Part shown: piece by piece, positions 1-8,888 of the stretch
Layout of the letters: each line of letters starts with the position of its first letter
Position numbering within the stretch: the stretch's first letter is position 1
Origin: CBDDLD01 sp965250025
Lineage (GTDB): Bacteria > Bacteroidota > Bacteroidia > Flavobacteriales > Flavobacteriaceae
DNA: 64,000 nt
Assembly (NCBI GenBank): GCA_965250025.1
Contig: OZ252283.1
Coordinates: 3,472,001-3,536,000, forward strand
Reading direction: 5' to 3'
The notes under the pieces: generated by a model
The model's input: the letters and a program-made list of their open reading frames with translations, nothing else
Told to the model about the DNA's origin: nothing
Database searches by the model: none
Program-made: the position numbers and the translations under genes

Positions 1-1120
1 TTAGCAGAAAGAAAAACAGTTCCGCACCTAAAGGACCATTATTACACACTGTGGTTTCAAAAGTTACTTCCTCACCATAGGTTAAAGGCGAACCCGGCTC
101 AGGATCGGTTTGAATCGTTTCAATACAAACATCAGTAATATCACAAAGTTCGGCTTCGATTAAGTTCGTAGTTACAGCATTGGATGAAAATACACCTTGG
201 TTGGCTTCGGCAGTAACTTCTATAGAACTTTCCACTTCTAAAGGTTGCATTTCAAAGCCACATAAAGGATCCAGATATCGGTATACCATCTCAAAGGTTA
301 ATGAACCATCAACAGTATATTGGTGATTTGTACCGAAGCCAAAAATTTCTGCTACGGAATTTATGGTTATAGGTAAATTCAGTTGTATTCCGGACAAATC
401 CGGACAATCCGTACCATTAGTAGAACCAATACATGCTATAGAAACCAATTCCACAATAGGCCTTCCATATTGTATGGGTGAAGTCAGCTGTAAAGATGCC
501 GTAATTTGATCCAAAGCAAAGGCAATGGGACTATTATTGGTAATGGTAAATTGATAAGTAACGGTATCGCCCCAGGCATTAATAGGCGTATCGGGTATGG
601 GTGTAATTTGTTCGTGAGTTACAGTAAATTCAATCGGAAGGTCTAAAACGTCAATAGAAATGATAGACTGGTTATTAGAAGTATTGGTGTCTTCCGTACC
701 ATCAGGAGGTGAAATATTGGCATTCGCTGCAATACCACCGATAAAAGTAGGCGCTCTGACCAAAACTAAAATTTCCACACTGGAATTATTAGGCAGGTTA
801 GCCACAGACCCGATTAGGAGATTAGTAGCACTGAGATTAAAATTAGCAGCGTCTGAGGCACCACCGGAATTATTCTGTGAAGAAAAAGAATACACAAGCA
901 AAGCATCGTCCAACTGTATACTAAATGCAGCATCATTTACAGCATTTCCTGTATTTAGAATGGTAATTAGGTACTGGAAATCCTCATAAATGTTAACTTG
1001 AGAAACATCATTTCCGTCCAAATCCTGCGCTTCGACAATTATTGAAAGGTCTGTAGTTTGAGAATAGCTTGCGGTTAATATACTAATAGACAGCATTAGG
1101 AATAAAAGCATTCTACTCAT
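1..1120 (-). CDS. Secreted DUF11-like repeat protein, truncated by window edge
   Basis: An open minus-strand frame runs from an ATG at 1120 to the left edge with no stop, so the C-terminal part lies outside the window. The first ~20 residues (start MSRMLLFLMLSISILTASYS) form a clear signal peptide. The visible ~370 residues are beta-rich and repetitive. Phrases such as LNTGNAVNDAAFSIQL and ITNNSPIAFALDQI resemble the DUF11/conserved-repeat fold of Bacteroidetes surface proteins, and a recurring C..G pattern appears towards the edge. Such proteins usually end in a T9SS sorting domain, which cannot be checked here. Role inferred: an exported or cell-surface structural protein. It is divergent from rsmI. 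Family assignment is moderate; the gene itself is well supported by length, signal peptide and composition. Confidence 0.8.
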   Translation of the reverse strand, partial: MSRMLLFLMLSISILTASYSQTTDLSIIVEAQDLDGNDVSQVNIYEDFQYLITILNTGNAVNDAAFSIQLDDALLVYSFSSQNNSGGASDAANFNLSATNLLIGSVANLPNNSSVEILVLVRAPTFIGGIAANANISPPDGTEDTNTSNNQSIISIDVLDLPIEFTVTHEQITPIPDTPINAWGDTVTYQFTITNNSPIAFALDQITASLQLTSPIQYGRPIVELVSIACIGSTNGTDCPDLSGIQLNLPITINSVAEIFGFGTNHQYTVDGSLTFEMVYRYLDPLCGFEMQPLEVESSIEVTAEANQGVFSSNAVTTNLIEAELCDITDVCIETIQTDPEPGSPLTYGEEVTFETTVCNNGPLGAELFFFLL

Positions 1121-1185
1121 GAAGGTTGATTTAATTGAGATATAGAATATTAACAAACGGTGTGTCAATATACTTTAAAAGATTG

Positions 1186-1193
1186 TAAATTTG
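1186..1193 (+). promoter_or_regulatory. Candidate -7 box upstream of rsmI
   Basis: TAAATTTG matches the Bacteroidetes -7 consensus TAnnTTTG and lies 21 bases before the proposed rsmI ATG. A TTTA replaces the ideal -33 TTTG upstream. The box covers the alternative ATG at 1191, which argues against that start. Confidence 0.5.
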
Positions 1194-1214
1194 AGTTTCA
1201 ATACTTTCTTTTTT

Positions 1215-1883
1215 ATGAAGCTATTTCTAGTACCTACACCTATAGGTAATCTCAAAGATATTACGTTTAGAGCTATTGAAGTTTTAAAAGATGTAGATCT
1301 CATTTTAGCAGAAGACACCAGAACTTCAGGAAAACTCTTAAAGCATTATGATATTGTAACACCCATGCAAAGCCATCATATGCATAATGAACATAAGACT
1401 ATTGATACTCTTGTGAATAGGTTGAAGTCGGGAGTTAAAATAGCTTTGATCAGTGATGCCGGTACGCCGGCCATTTCCGATCCGGGATTTTTACTTACCA
1501 GAGCATGCCTTGAAAATGATATTGAAGTCGAATGTTTACCCGGAGCAACGGCATTTGTCCCGGCATTGGTCAATAGTGGACTCCCTAATGATAAATTTGT
1601 ATTCGAAGGATTTTTACCGGTAAAAAAAGGACGTCAAACCCGATTACTACTTTTAGCGGAAGAAACCCGAACCATGGTTTTTTATGAAAGTCCACATAAA
1701 CTTGTGAAAACATTAACCCATTTTTGCGACTACTTTGGCGAGGAGCGAGGGGTTTCAGTATCCAGAGAACTGACCAAAATGTATGAAGAAACCATTCGTG
1801 GTACACTAAAAGAAGTATTAACGTATTACAGCAATAAGCCACCAAAAGGGGAGATTGTCATTGTAGTCGCAGGTAAAAAATAA
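1215..1883 (+). CDS. rsmI: 16S rRNA (cytidine(1402)-2'-O)-methyltransferase RsmI
   Basis: RsmI uses S-adenosylmethionine to 2'-O-methylate C1402 in the ribosomal P site. The protein opens with LFLVPTPIGNLKDITFRA, the family N-terminus. It has the AEDTRTSGKLL segment and the glycine-rich ISDAGTPAISDPG loop followed by LPGATAFVPAL. It belongs to the tetrapyrrole-methylase fold and has about the usual length (222 residues). An upstream in-frame ATG at 1191 would add eight non-conserved residues and sits inside the predicted promoter, so the ATG at 1215 is chosen. The next gene starts 7 bases after the stop, suggesting co-transcription with the glycosylase and the following outer-membrane-type protein. 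Confidence 0.95.
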   Translation: MKLFLVPTPIGNLKDITFRAIEVLKDVDLILAEDTRTSGKLLKHYDIVTPMQSHHMHNEHKTIDTLVNRLKSGVKIALISDAGTPAISDPGFLLTRACLENDIEVECLPGATAFVPALVNSGLPNDKFVFEGFLPVKKGRQTRLLLLAEETRTMVFYESPHKLVKTLTHFCDYFGEERGVSVSRELTKMYEETIRGTLKEVLTYYSNKPPKGEIVIVVAGKK

Positions 1884-1890
1884 GCCCATA

Positions 1891-2472
1891 ATGGAGTCGT
1901 TATTACAAGATATCAGCCAATGTACCATTTGTAAGGCCCATTTACCTTTGGGACCACGACCAGTAGCTTCGGGGCATCCAAACTCTAAGATTGTAATCAT
2001 TGGGCAAGCCCCCGGCACTAAGGTACATGCCTCAGGTATTCCGTGGGATGATGCCAGTGGCAAACAACTCCGAAAATGGCTTAATGTTACGGATGAAGCG
2101 TTTTATAATGTCGAAAATTTTGCCATTATGCCTATGGGGTTTTGTTATCCGGGGAAAGGCAAATCGGGAGACTTACCGCCGCGACCAGAATGCGCACCAC
2201 AATGGCATGAGGAACTTATGAGGCGAATGCCTAATGTAGAATTGGTGATATTAATAGGCATGTATGCGCAAAAGTATTATCTAAAGGATAAGGCTAAAAA
2301 AACCTTAACGGAGACTGTAGAAAATTGCGAATCGTATTTGCCAAACTATTTCCCGCTACCCCACCCATCACCACGAAATCGCTTTTGGTTAACCAGAAAT
2401 CCATGGTTTGAGAAGACTATGTTGCCTGTATTACAAAGAATAGTATCAGAAAAAATAGCCAAAGATGTTTAG
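1891..2472 (+). CDS. Uracil-DNA glycosylase family protein, probable Fe-S type
   Basis: This is probably a base-excision-repair enzyme removing uracil or a related base from DNA. Motif 1 is GQAPG at residues 38-42, followed by GIPWDDASGKQLRKWL; motif 2 is HPSPRN at 158-163. Four cysteines (C11, C14, C85, C101) have the spacing CxxC...C-x15-C, which fits the 4Fe-4S ligands of family 4/5 UDGs. GQAPG instead of the family-4 GEAPG means the exact family and substrate are uncertain. It has 193 residues, about the size of family 4. Its end overlaps the next gene by 8 bases and it follows rsmI closely, so it is probably in one transcript with them. Confidence 0.85.
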   Translation: MESLLQDISQCTICKAHLPLGPRPVASGHPNSKIVIIGQAPGTKVHASGIPWDDASGKQLRKWLNVTDEAFYNVENFAIMPMGFCYPGKGKSGDLPPRPECAPQWHEELMRRMPNVELVILIGMYAQKYYLKDKAKKTLTETVENCESYLPNYFPLPHPSPRNRFWLTRNPWFEKTMLPVLQRIVSEKIAKDV

Positions 2473-3223
2473 GTTAGTAGTTCTAGTAGTTTTTGCTATT
2501 GGATCTGTTAATGTTTATGGGCAATCCGATGAAAATAGTGACGATAGTATTGAGTTTGCTGAACCTATTTTTGTGGACACATCTACAGATATAGGGGGAG
2601 AAGTTGGCACTCTTGAAATCAATTTTATTCCCGGGTTTCAAAACCTTGATAATGGAACGATATATGAATTGGGGTTTGAGTTTGAATATGTAGTATTTAA
2701 AAATTTTGGTATTGAAATAGAGCCGGTGTTTCAAGTTGCTGATATTGACAATCAGAGCAGTATAAATCAATTATCGAATATAGATCTGGAGTTACAATAT
2801 ACCATATCTGCTAAGGAAACTTATGGTATGGCTGTAGGGTTAGAATTAGAATTTCCTGTGGATAATGATTTGGAAGAAAGCACTTTTGAGTTTGAGCCGT
2901 TTGTTCTTTTTGTGTACAAAACACCATTTAATCTTAGTATTCATCCTAGAATAGGCGCTGGAATAAATGCCTCCGAAGAAGAATTGGAGCTTAACTATAA
3001 TTTGGCGGCATTGTATACTTTTGAAAACAATATAGTCCTAGGGGCAGAATTAACAGGACGTTATTCTGATAACAAAAACGGCCTGTTAATTGCGCCACAA
3101 CTGGGTTATGAATTGAAAGATTTCTTTATTGGATCAGGAGTTCAAATTCCAATCACCAATAATTATTTTGATAATAATTACAATATCATACTAAGGCTCA
3201 TTTACGAACTGGACCTGTATTAA
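2465..3223 (+). CDS. Exported beta-rich protein, probable outer-membrane barrel
   Basis: I do not recognise a named family. The 252-residue protein begins with a signal peptide ending near VNVYGQ (cleavage expected around residue 20). Then comes an acidic linker and alternating-residue strands with many aromatic and Glu/Asn residues (for example LEINFIPGFQNLDNGTIYELG and GVQIPITNNYF), and it ends in an aromatic-rich strand, YELDLY. This pattern suits a small outer-membrane beta-barrel. It overlaps the glycosylase-like gene by 8 bases on the same strand, which is unusual company for a porin-like protein and is probably only transcriptional coupling. Confidence 0.75.
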   Translation: MFRLVVLVVFAIGSVNVYGQSDENSDDSIEFAEPIFVDTSTDIGGEVGTLEINFIPGFQNLDNGTIYELGFEFEYVVFKNFGIEIEPVFQVADIDNQSSINQLSNIDLELQYTISAKETYGMAVGLELEFPVDNDLEESTFEFEPFVLFVYKTPFNLSIHPRIGAGINASEEELELNYNLAALYTFENNIVLGAELTGRYSDNKNGLLIAPQLGYELKDFFIGSGVQIPITNNYFDNNYNIILRLIYELDLY

Positions 3224-3242
3224 CATCTACAGGATGTTCAAT

Positions 3243-3845
3243 CTAATACTGTGAGCCATCGTGTTTTCCTTGCTCCCATCCGTGTTTTCCAAGGTACTGC
3301 TCACCACTTTCTACGGCACCTTCTTCAATGGACGTACCCATAGAATCGTTCCAGCGGTTGAGGTATCCGAATAATGAGATGACGCCAAGCATTTCTACGA
3401 TTTCTCCCTCATCCCAATGCTCATAAAGGCGCTTTTTAATAGCTTCATCAACAGCATTAGGCACTAAACTGGCGGCTAAACTAAAATCTAAAGCAGCACG
3501 CTCAGCTTCAGAAAAAGCAGGATGCGTTCGGTATTCCCAAATGTTATCTAACTGTTCTTGTTCGGCACCATAGCGCTCAGCAGCTCTGATGGCATGCGCT
3601 TGGCAGTATCTGCAACCAGTAGAGTTACTACTCACCCAGGCAATCATACGTTTTAGTGCGGAAGTCACGCGACCTTCATTGGCCATAACCGCTTTATTAA
3701 GATTGATAAAGGCTTTAGAAATAGCTGGTCTGCGTTGCATGGTTAATACTGAATTGGGACAAAATCCCAGGGTTTCATTGAAAAATTCAGCAAGTTCTTT
3801 AGTTTCCGGATCGTGATCTGCTGACAAAGGTGTTACTAATGGCAT
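3243..3845 (-). CDS. AhpD-like / carboxymuconolactone decarboxylase family protein
   Basis: This is a helical peroxidase-related protein of the AhpD/CMD superfamily. The redox signature CRYCQAHAIRAAERYG near residue 78 carries the CxxC...H arrangement used as the proton-relay and disulphide site in AhpD. It has 200 residues, as in the 'peroxidase-related' branch with a C-terminal helical extension (FGYLNRWNDSMGT). The likely role is reduction of organic peroxides or a related decarboxylase-like reaction; the substrate cannot be read from sequence. It faces away from the OsmC gene, another peroxide-related family, across a short shared upstream region, so the two may both answer oxidative stress. 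Confidence 0.88.
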   Translation of the reverse strand: MPLVTPLSADHDPETKELAEFFNETLGFCPNSVLTMQRRPAISKAFINLNKAVMANEGRVTSALKRMIAWVSSNSTGCRYCQAHAIRAAERYGAEQEQLDNIWEYRTHPAFSEAERAALDFSLAASLVPNAVDEAIKKRLYEHWDEGEIVEMLGVISLFGYLNRWNDSMGTSIEEGAVESGEQYLGKHGWEQGKHDGSQY

Positions 3846-3900
3846 AGTTATTTTTTTAATGGTATTTTTGATCTACCAAGAAACAAAAAAAACTTCAAAT

Positions 3901-4332
3901 ATGGAGCATAAAATCTCAACAGACTGGAAAGGTGGTCTTACATTCGAATCCGATAACCCAAGTGGAAAAACGGTAATAATGGATACGGATGTAGAGGGTT
4001 CTGACGAACGCTTCGGACTATCACCAAAAGCAATGATGTTGTCGTCACTGGCAGGATGCTCTGCTTTGGATGTCATATCTATATTAGATAAAATGAAAGT
4101 CGATATCGATGATTTTCGGATCGATGTATCAGGTAAATTAACCGATGAGCACCCCAAGTATTATCATGTCGTGAAGTTAGACTATCATTTTTACGGAGCA
4201 GACCTCAACAAATCAAAATGTGAAAGAGCTGTTGAACTTTCCGTAGAAAAATATTGTGGTGTTATGGAAATGTTCAGGCGTTTTGCTGAGATTGATATCG
4301 AAACACATTATCATATTGCCATTAAACGTTAA
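3901..4332 (+). CDS. OsmC/Ohr family protein
   Basis: OsmC-family proteins are small cytosolic dimers that reduce organic hydroperoxides with a cysteine pair. Here the first key Cys is in SLAGCSALDVISIL and the second in VEKYCGVMEMF, both expected positions. The start at 3901 (MEHKISTDWKGG) gives 143 residues and the family N-terminus. A frame-open ATG 14 codons upstream adds a stretch that lies in the divergent promoter region, so it is rejected. The stop overlaps the recJ start by one base (TAATG), indicating translational coupling. The gene is divergent from the AhpD-like gene. Confidence 0.9.
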   Translation: MEHKISTDWKGGLTFESDNPSGKTVIMDTDVEGSDERFGLSPKAMMLSSLAGCSALDVISILDKMKVDIDDFRIDVSGKLTDEHPKYYHVVKLDYHFYGADLNKSKCERAVELSVEKYCGVMEMFRRFAEIDIETHYHIAIKR

Positions 4333-6023
4333 TGCGCTGGACCCTCAAGCCCATACCGGAGACCGATAAGATCGAAGCGCTCAAAAAAGCGCTTCAGGTC
4401 GATACTATTGTGGCCACACTTTTGTTGCAACGTGGTATCGATACATACGATAAGGCCAAAACATTTTTCAGGCCACAATTGAGCCATTTGCACGATCCCT
4501 TTTTGATGAAGGACATGGAAAAGGCAGTTAATCGCATTGAATATGCTATTGATAATGACGAACAAATTTTAGTGTATGGCGATTATGATGTTGATGGTAC
4601 AACATCGGTGGCACTAATGTCATCTTACCTCAAAACCCGAACAGAAGCTATTGCCACATACATTCCGGACCGTTATGAGGAAGGTTACGGGGTGTCGTAT
4701 AAAGGCATTGATTTTGCCGATGACAACGGGTTTTCTCTCATTATTGCTTTAGACTGTGGTATTAAAGCGGTAGATAAGATCAAATATGCTAAAGACAAGG
4801 GTATTGATTTTATCATATGCGATCACCACAGACCGGGACCTGTAGTTCCTGAGGCAGCAGCAGTTCTAGATCCTAAGCAAGACGATTGTACTTATCCTTT
4901 CAAGGAGTTGTGTGGTTGCGGTGTTGGGTTTAAGTTAATCACAGCTTTAGCAGTTAAAGAAGGGCAATCGGTAGAAGACATGGTCCCTTATCTAGACCTG
5001 GTAGCAACGGCAATAGGCGCGGATATTGTTCCTGTTATTGGAGAAAACAGAGTGTTGGCTTATTATGGTTTGCAGGTGATCAATACCAACCCCCGACCTG
5101 GGATAAAAGCCATTATAGCTGAAGTAAAAAAGGAGACCCTCAATATTACCGATGTAGTATTTATCGTAGCACCGCGAATCAATGCAGCCGGTAGAATGCA
5201 GCACGGTAATCATGCCGTAACCTTATTAACGGAGACCGATTTTAATTTGGCGGCCGAATATGCCATTGCTATTGATCAATTCAATACCGATCGAAGAGAA
5301 ACCGATAAGCGCATTACTGAAGAAGCCTTAGAGCAGATCAAAGCACAGAAAGAGGAAGATCGGTATACCACAGTAGTCTATAACGAAAACTGGCATAAAG
5401 GCGTGATAGGCATTGTAGCGTCGAGATTGACAGAGACCTATTACCGGCCAACATTGGTATTTACAAAAAGTGGTGATAAACTGGCGGCTTCTGCACGATC
5501 CGTATCAGGGTTTGATGTGTATAATGCTTTGGAAGCCTGTTCGGCACATATCGAACAGTTTGGTGGTCATAAATATGCTGCAGGACTGACCTTAAAGCCT
5601 GAAAATTATGAAGCATTTAAAGCAGAGTTTGAACGTGTCGTTAAAACGACTATAGACGAAAAATTACTAACACCTGAGCTTAAGGTTGATCTGGAAATTC
5701 AGCTGAATCAGATCAATTCCAAATTACTGCGAATTATAAAACAGTTTGCCCCATTTGGTCCGGAAAACAGAACACCAGTTTTTTATACGTCCAAAGTCAG
5801 AGATACAGGTTATGGCAAATGTGTTGGAGAAGAAGATAAACACCTCAAACTTTCGGTGACGCAAACAGGATCTCAACGTATAGATGCCATAGGATTTAAT
5901 TTGGGTAAAAAACACGCCTTAACAACCAATAGAGCGCCTTTTGATGTGGCTTATACTATAGATGAAAATCACTGGAACGGTAATGTAAGTTTGCAGCTAA
6001 AGCTTAAAGACATCAAAGAATAA
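4332..6023 (+). CDS. recJ: Single-stranded-DNA-specific exonuclease RecJ
   Basis: RecJ degrades single-stranded DNA 5' to 3' in recombination and mismatch repair. The DHH phosphoesterase core is present: DYDVDGT at residues 84-90 and DHHRPG at 164-169, both metal-binding. ALDCGI lies between them. A DHHA1 domain with FGGHKYAAG follows at about 410, then an OB-like C-terminal domain with FAPFGPENRTPVF. At 563 residues it has full family length. The start codon overlaps the OsmC stop (TAATG). The OmpA gene follows after 26 bases and may share the transcript. Confidence 0.95.
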   Translation: MRWTLKPIPETDKIEALKKALQVDTIVATLLLQRGIDTYDKAKTFFRPQLSHLHDPFLMKDMEKAVNRIEYAIDNDEQILVYGDYDVDGTTSVALMSSYLKTRTEAIATYIPDRYEEGYGVSYKGIDFADDNGFSLIIALDCGIKAVDKIKYAKDKGIDFIICDHHRPGPVVPEAAAVLDPKQDDCTYPFKELCGCGVGFKLITALAVKEGQSVEDMVPYLDLVATAIGADIVPVIGENRVLAYYGLQVINTNPRPGIKAIIAEVKKETLNITDVVFIVAPRINAAGRMQHGNHAVTLLTETDFNLAAEYAIAIDQFNTDRRETDKRITEEALEQIKAQKEEDRYTTVVYNENWHKGVIGIVASRLTETYYRPTLVFTKSGDKLAASARSVSGFDVYNALEACSAHIEQFGGHKYAAGLTLKPENYEAFKAEFERVVKTTIDEKLLTPELKVDLEIQLNQINSKLLRIIKQFAPFGPENRTPVFYTSKVRDTGYGKCVGEEDKHLKLSVTQTGSQRIDAIGFNLGKKHALTTNRAPFDVAYTIDENHWNGNVSLQLKLKDIKE

Positions 6024-6049
6024 ACGCAAAAATGTTTCGTTTTCTAAGC

Positions 6050-7153
6050 ATGAAATACAAGGTTATAATCACTTCATTTTTTTTGAGTTCTTTTTTATTT
6101 GGTCAAAATCTGGTCTTGAATCCCGATTTTGAGAATCACGAAGATGATCACTGTACAGTGATGCTAGGGTTCTTTAATAAAAATATCACGGACTGGTCAA
6201 CCCCAAATTATGGTTCAACAGATTATTTTATGACTTGTAACGAAACCAAGGGACGTAAAAACTACAATGGATTTCAAAACCCAAAATCGGGCAGTGCTTA
6301 TGCTGGGATATATGTGTTTACAGATAAAAACTATCGCGAATATGTACAAGGTCAGCTTTCTGAAATTTTAGAAAAAGGAAAACGATATACGATGACGTTT
6401 TATTTAAGCCTGGCAGAAAAATCATCGTATGCTTTAAAGGATATTGAAGTCTTGTTTACCGAAGAGAAGCTAAAACCGTGCTATCATTCTAACAGCTGTG
6501 AAAAAGCCATCAAGCCCTCAAAAGCAACGAAAAAACGTTTTAAAAAGTATCCAAATCCGACGGGCAATTATTTCATGGATAAAAAAACTTGGATGGCCTA
6601 TACCTTTGAATTTACCGCTGAAGGCTATGAGGCGTACTTTTCAATCGGAAATTTTTTCAGGAATCCAAAAACCAAAAAACAAAACGTGTTATCAAATAGT
6701 GCGTTTTTCTTTTCGTACTATTACATAGATGCCGTTAGTGTTGTTCCTTTGGAGAAAACCTTGCCTGTTGCTGTTGAAGAAAAGGAAAAGGTACCGGCAT
6801 TGGAAGAAAACAAAACCTACACGTTTAAAAGTGTTTTATTTGATTTTGATAAGGCAACGCTGTTAGAGGCATCAAAACAAGAATTAGAGATGCTTTCAAG
6901 TTATCTTATGGAAAACCCCCATTTAGATATTGAGATCTATGGGCATACGGATAATATCGGTTTAAAAGCCAGAAATGAAGAATTATCCAAACAACGTGCA
7001 AAAGCCGTAGCAGATTACTTAATTTTGAAACATGTAGCGTCTGGCAGAGTGAAGTCTTTTGGGTATGGCAGTTCAAAACCATTGGCAACAAACGATACCG
7101 AAGAAGGCCGACAAGAGAACAGGCGCGTCGAATTCAAACTGATAGAAAAATAA
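6050..7153 (+). CDS. OmpA-family exported protein with N-terminal carbohydrate-binding-like domain
   Basis: The signal peptide MKYKVIITSFFLSSFLFG supports the ATG at 6050; another ATG at 6032 would add six residues. The N-terminal domain (LVLNPDFENHEDDHC ... ITDWSTPN) looks like the jelly-roll domains of Bacteroidetes exported proteins. After a Glu/Lys linker comes an OmpA C-terminal domain: FDFDKATLL, IEIYGHTDNIG and the peptidoglycan-binding end NRRVEFKL. Inferred role: a cell-envelope protein anchored to peptidoglycan. It lies 26 bases after recJ and 3 bases before the MFS gene. Confidence 0.88.
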   Translation: MKYKVIITSFFLSSFLFGQNLVLNPDFENHEDDHCTVMLGFFNKNITDWSTPNYGSTDYFMTCNETKGRKNYNGFQNPKSGSAYAGIYVFTDKNYREYVQGQLSEILEKGKRYTMTFYLSLAEKSSYALKDIEVLFTEEKLKPCYHSNSCEKAIKPSKATKKRFKKYPNPTGNYFMDKKTWMAYTFEFTAEGYEAYFSIGNFFRNPKTKKQNVLSNSAFFFSYYYIDAVSVVPLEKTLPVAVEEKEKVPALEENKTYTFKSVLFDFDKATLLEASKQELEMLSSYLMENPHLDIEIYGHTDNIGLKARNEELSKQRAKAVADYLILKHVASGRVKSFGYGSSKPLATNDTEEGRQENRRVEFKLIEK

Positions 7154-7156
7154 GCT

Positions 7157-8425
7157 TTGGCAAAAAATGATCCTTACGCGGCCTTACGAATAAAGGAGTT
7201 CAACATATTTTTATTAGTCCGTTTTGCATTGGTCTTTGCATGGTCTATGCAATTCATCATTATTGAATGGGAAGTTTATCGCATTACCAAAGATCCCTGG
7301 TCCATTGGCCTTATCGGGTTAATGGAGATCATTCCGGCATTTACCATGGCGCTTTTCGCCGGGCATATTGTGGATCAGAATGAAAAACGAAATTTATTAG
7401 CACTGTGCATTTCGGCGTTTTCACTGATCAGTTTAGGGCTGTTTTTATTGACCTGGCCAGAGGTCATTTCGGGCTGGTCAAAAGATTCAATATTGTACGG
7501 CATTTATGCACTGGTATTCTTTGGCGGGTTTTTGCGTTCGTTCTTTGGGCCTACTATTTTTTCATTAGTGGCGTTAATTGTGCCCAAAAAGATATACCCG
7601 AATGCCGCAACGTGGAACAGCTCTACATGGCAAGTGGCCTCGGTATTAGGACCGGCTTTTGCAGGTTTTGCCATTAAATGGATTGGCGTACATTGGGCAT
7701 TGTGTATTGTATTTGCATTGGTGCTTTTCTCCTTAATGGTATTGTTATTTATTAAGAGGAAACCCATTTTAAACCCAAAATTGGGCGAGCCGGTGATTCA
7801 AAGCCTGAAAGAAGGTGTAAAGTTCGTTTTCAAAACCAAAGAAATCTTAGGAGCTATTACGCTAGATATGATTGCTGTATTATTTGGAGGTGCAGTAGCC
7901 TTACTTGCTGTTTTTGCAGAGGATATTTTGAAGGTAGGCGCCGAAGGGTTTGGTATCATGAGAGCTGCGCCTGCGGTAGGTGCGGCAATCACCATGCTTT
8001 TTACGGCATACATTCCCATTAGTAAAAATGCCGGAATAAAACTGTTGACTGCAATTTTTGGGTTTGGTGTATGTATTATTGTTTTTGGACTGTCCTCAGT
8101 CTTTTGGGTCTCGGTGCTGGCATTGTTTTTTAGTGGCGTTACCGATGGGGTGTCTATGGTTATTCGTCAGACCATATTGCAATTAAAAACACCAGATGAA
8201 ATGCGAGGTCGGGTTTCTGCCGTAAATTCTATGTTTGTAGGCTCATCTAATGAACTGGGTGCTTTTGAAAGCGGCCTAACGGCTAAACTCATGGGGACTG
8301 TAAATGCAGTAGTGTTTGGAGGTACCATGACCTTAATTACCGTGGTTGCTGTTGGTATAAAGAACAAGACCTTAAGGCAATTAGACCTTACGGAGGATAT
8401 CAAAAGGCACGAAAAAGAAGCTTAA
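7157..8425 (+). CDS. Major facilitator superfamily transporter
   Basis: A 422-residue inner-membrane protein with about 11-12 hydrophobic helices. The N-terminus (MAKNDPYAALRIKEFNIFLL) is that of a Bacteroidetes MFS family, and a MFS loop-2-like motif GHIVDQNEKRN follows helix 2. MRGRVSAVNSMFVGSSNELGA near residue 350 recalls the enterobactin-exporter EntS-like branch. It appears to start with TTG 3 bases after the OmpA stop, since no ATG fits the conserved N-terminus. The substrate is unknown. Confidence 0.9.
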   Translation: MAKNDPYAALRIKEFNIFLLVRFALVFAWSMQFIIIEWEVYRITKDPWSIGLIGLMEIIPAFTMALFAGHIVDQNEKRNLLALCISAFSLISLGLFLLTWPEVISGWSKDSILYGIYALVFFGGFLRSFFGPTIFSLVALIVPKKIYPNAATWNSSTWQVASVLGPAFAGFAIKWIGVHWALCIVFALVLFSLMVLLFIKRKPILNPKLGEPVIQSLKEGVKFVFKTKEILGAITLDMIAVLFGGAVALLAVFAEDILKVGAEGFGIMRAAPAVGAAITMLFTAYIPISKNAGIKLLTAIFGFGVCIIVFGLSSVFWVSVLALFFSGVTDGVSMVIRQTILQLKTPDEMRGRVSAVNSMFVGSSNELGAFESGLTAKLMGTVNAVVFGGTMTLITVVAVGIKNKTLRQLDLTEDIKRHEKEA

Positions 8426-8474
8426 CCCCGGACTTTTTTGATTTGACGTTATATTGATATGAGTATGAAAAATA

Positions 8475-8558
8475 GTGTCCTTCCGAACGAGGTACGAGGA
8501 GGAATCTCATAATTAGTGGGATGTCTCCTTGCTCATTCTTCGCTCTGTCGACATGACA
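8475..8558. repeat. Dispersed repeat, copy 1
   Basis: The unit begins TGTCCTTCCGAACGAGGTAC and ends GTCGACATGACA. Its ends are imperfect inverted repeats of each other, and it matches a second copy at 8727-8822. Together they fill most of the 463-base gap 8426-8888, in which I see no gene. This is a REP/MITE-like non-coding repeat. Confidence 0.8.
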
Positions 8559-8726
8559 CCTCATTTTATTTCAAGAGATTAGATTTAATCTCATGCCGAA
8601 CTCACGTTAAAATAAGGAGCTTTGCGAAACAACGGAAAGAAGATGATTTTGTGGCAGTCTATGTCCTCTGAAAACAAGGGTTTAAGCCATCGTTGAATTT
8701 ACATTAATATGAGCTTGAAAAAACAG

Positions 8727-8822
8727 TGTCATTCCGAACGAGGTACGAGGAGGAATCTCGTCCTTATGAGATATCTCGTCGCTCTCCCGATAGCTATCGG
8801 GATTAGCGCTGTCGACATGACA
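8727..8822. repeat. Dispersed repeat, copy 2, with internal palindrome
   Basis: Same ends as copy 1 (TGTCATTCCGAACGAGGTAC ... GTCGACATGACA). It additionally contains CCCGATAGCTATCGGG at 8786-8801, a perfect 16-base palindrome. The shared flank preceding both copies (GAG-TTGAAAAA or GAGTATGAAAAA) suggests the repeat is a little longer than the core. Confidence 0.8.
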
Positions 8823-8888
8823 TAACAAGGTATTTCAGCATTATAGATATGGTTTATTTGCTGAAGTTTATATTGAGATCACGTTACA

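Noticed and set aside
660..989. Plus-strand open frame of 109 codons
   Set aside because: It lies opposite the secreted repeat protein 1-1120, which has a signal peptide and coherent domains; the plus frame shows none.
1191..1214. Earlier ATG for rsmI
   Set aside because: It falls within the predicted -7 box and adds residues absent from the family N-terminus.
8786..8801. CCCGATAGCTATCGGG as a regulator operator
   Set aside because: It sits within a repeated element away from a promoter, so it is more likely part of the repeat.
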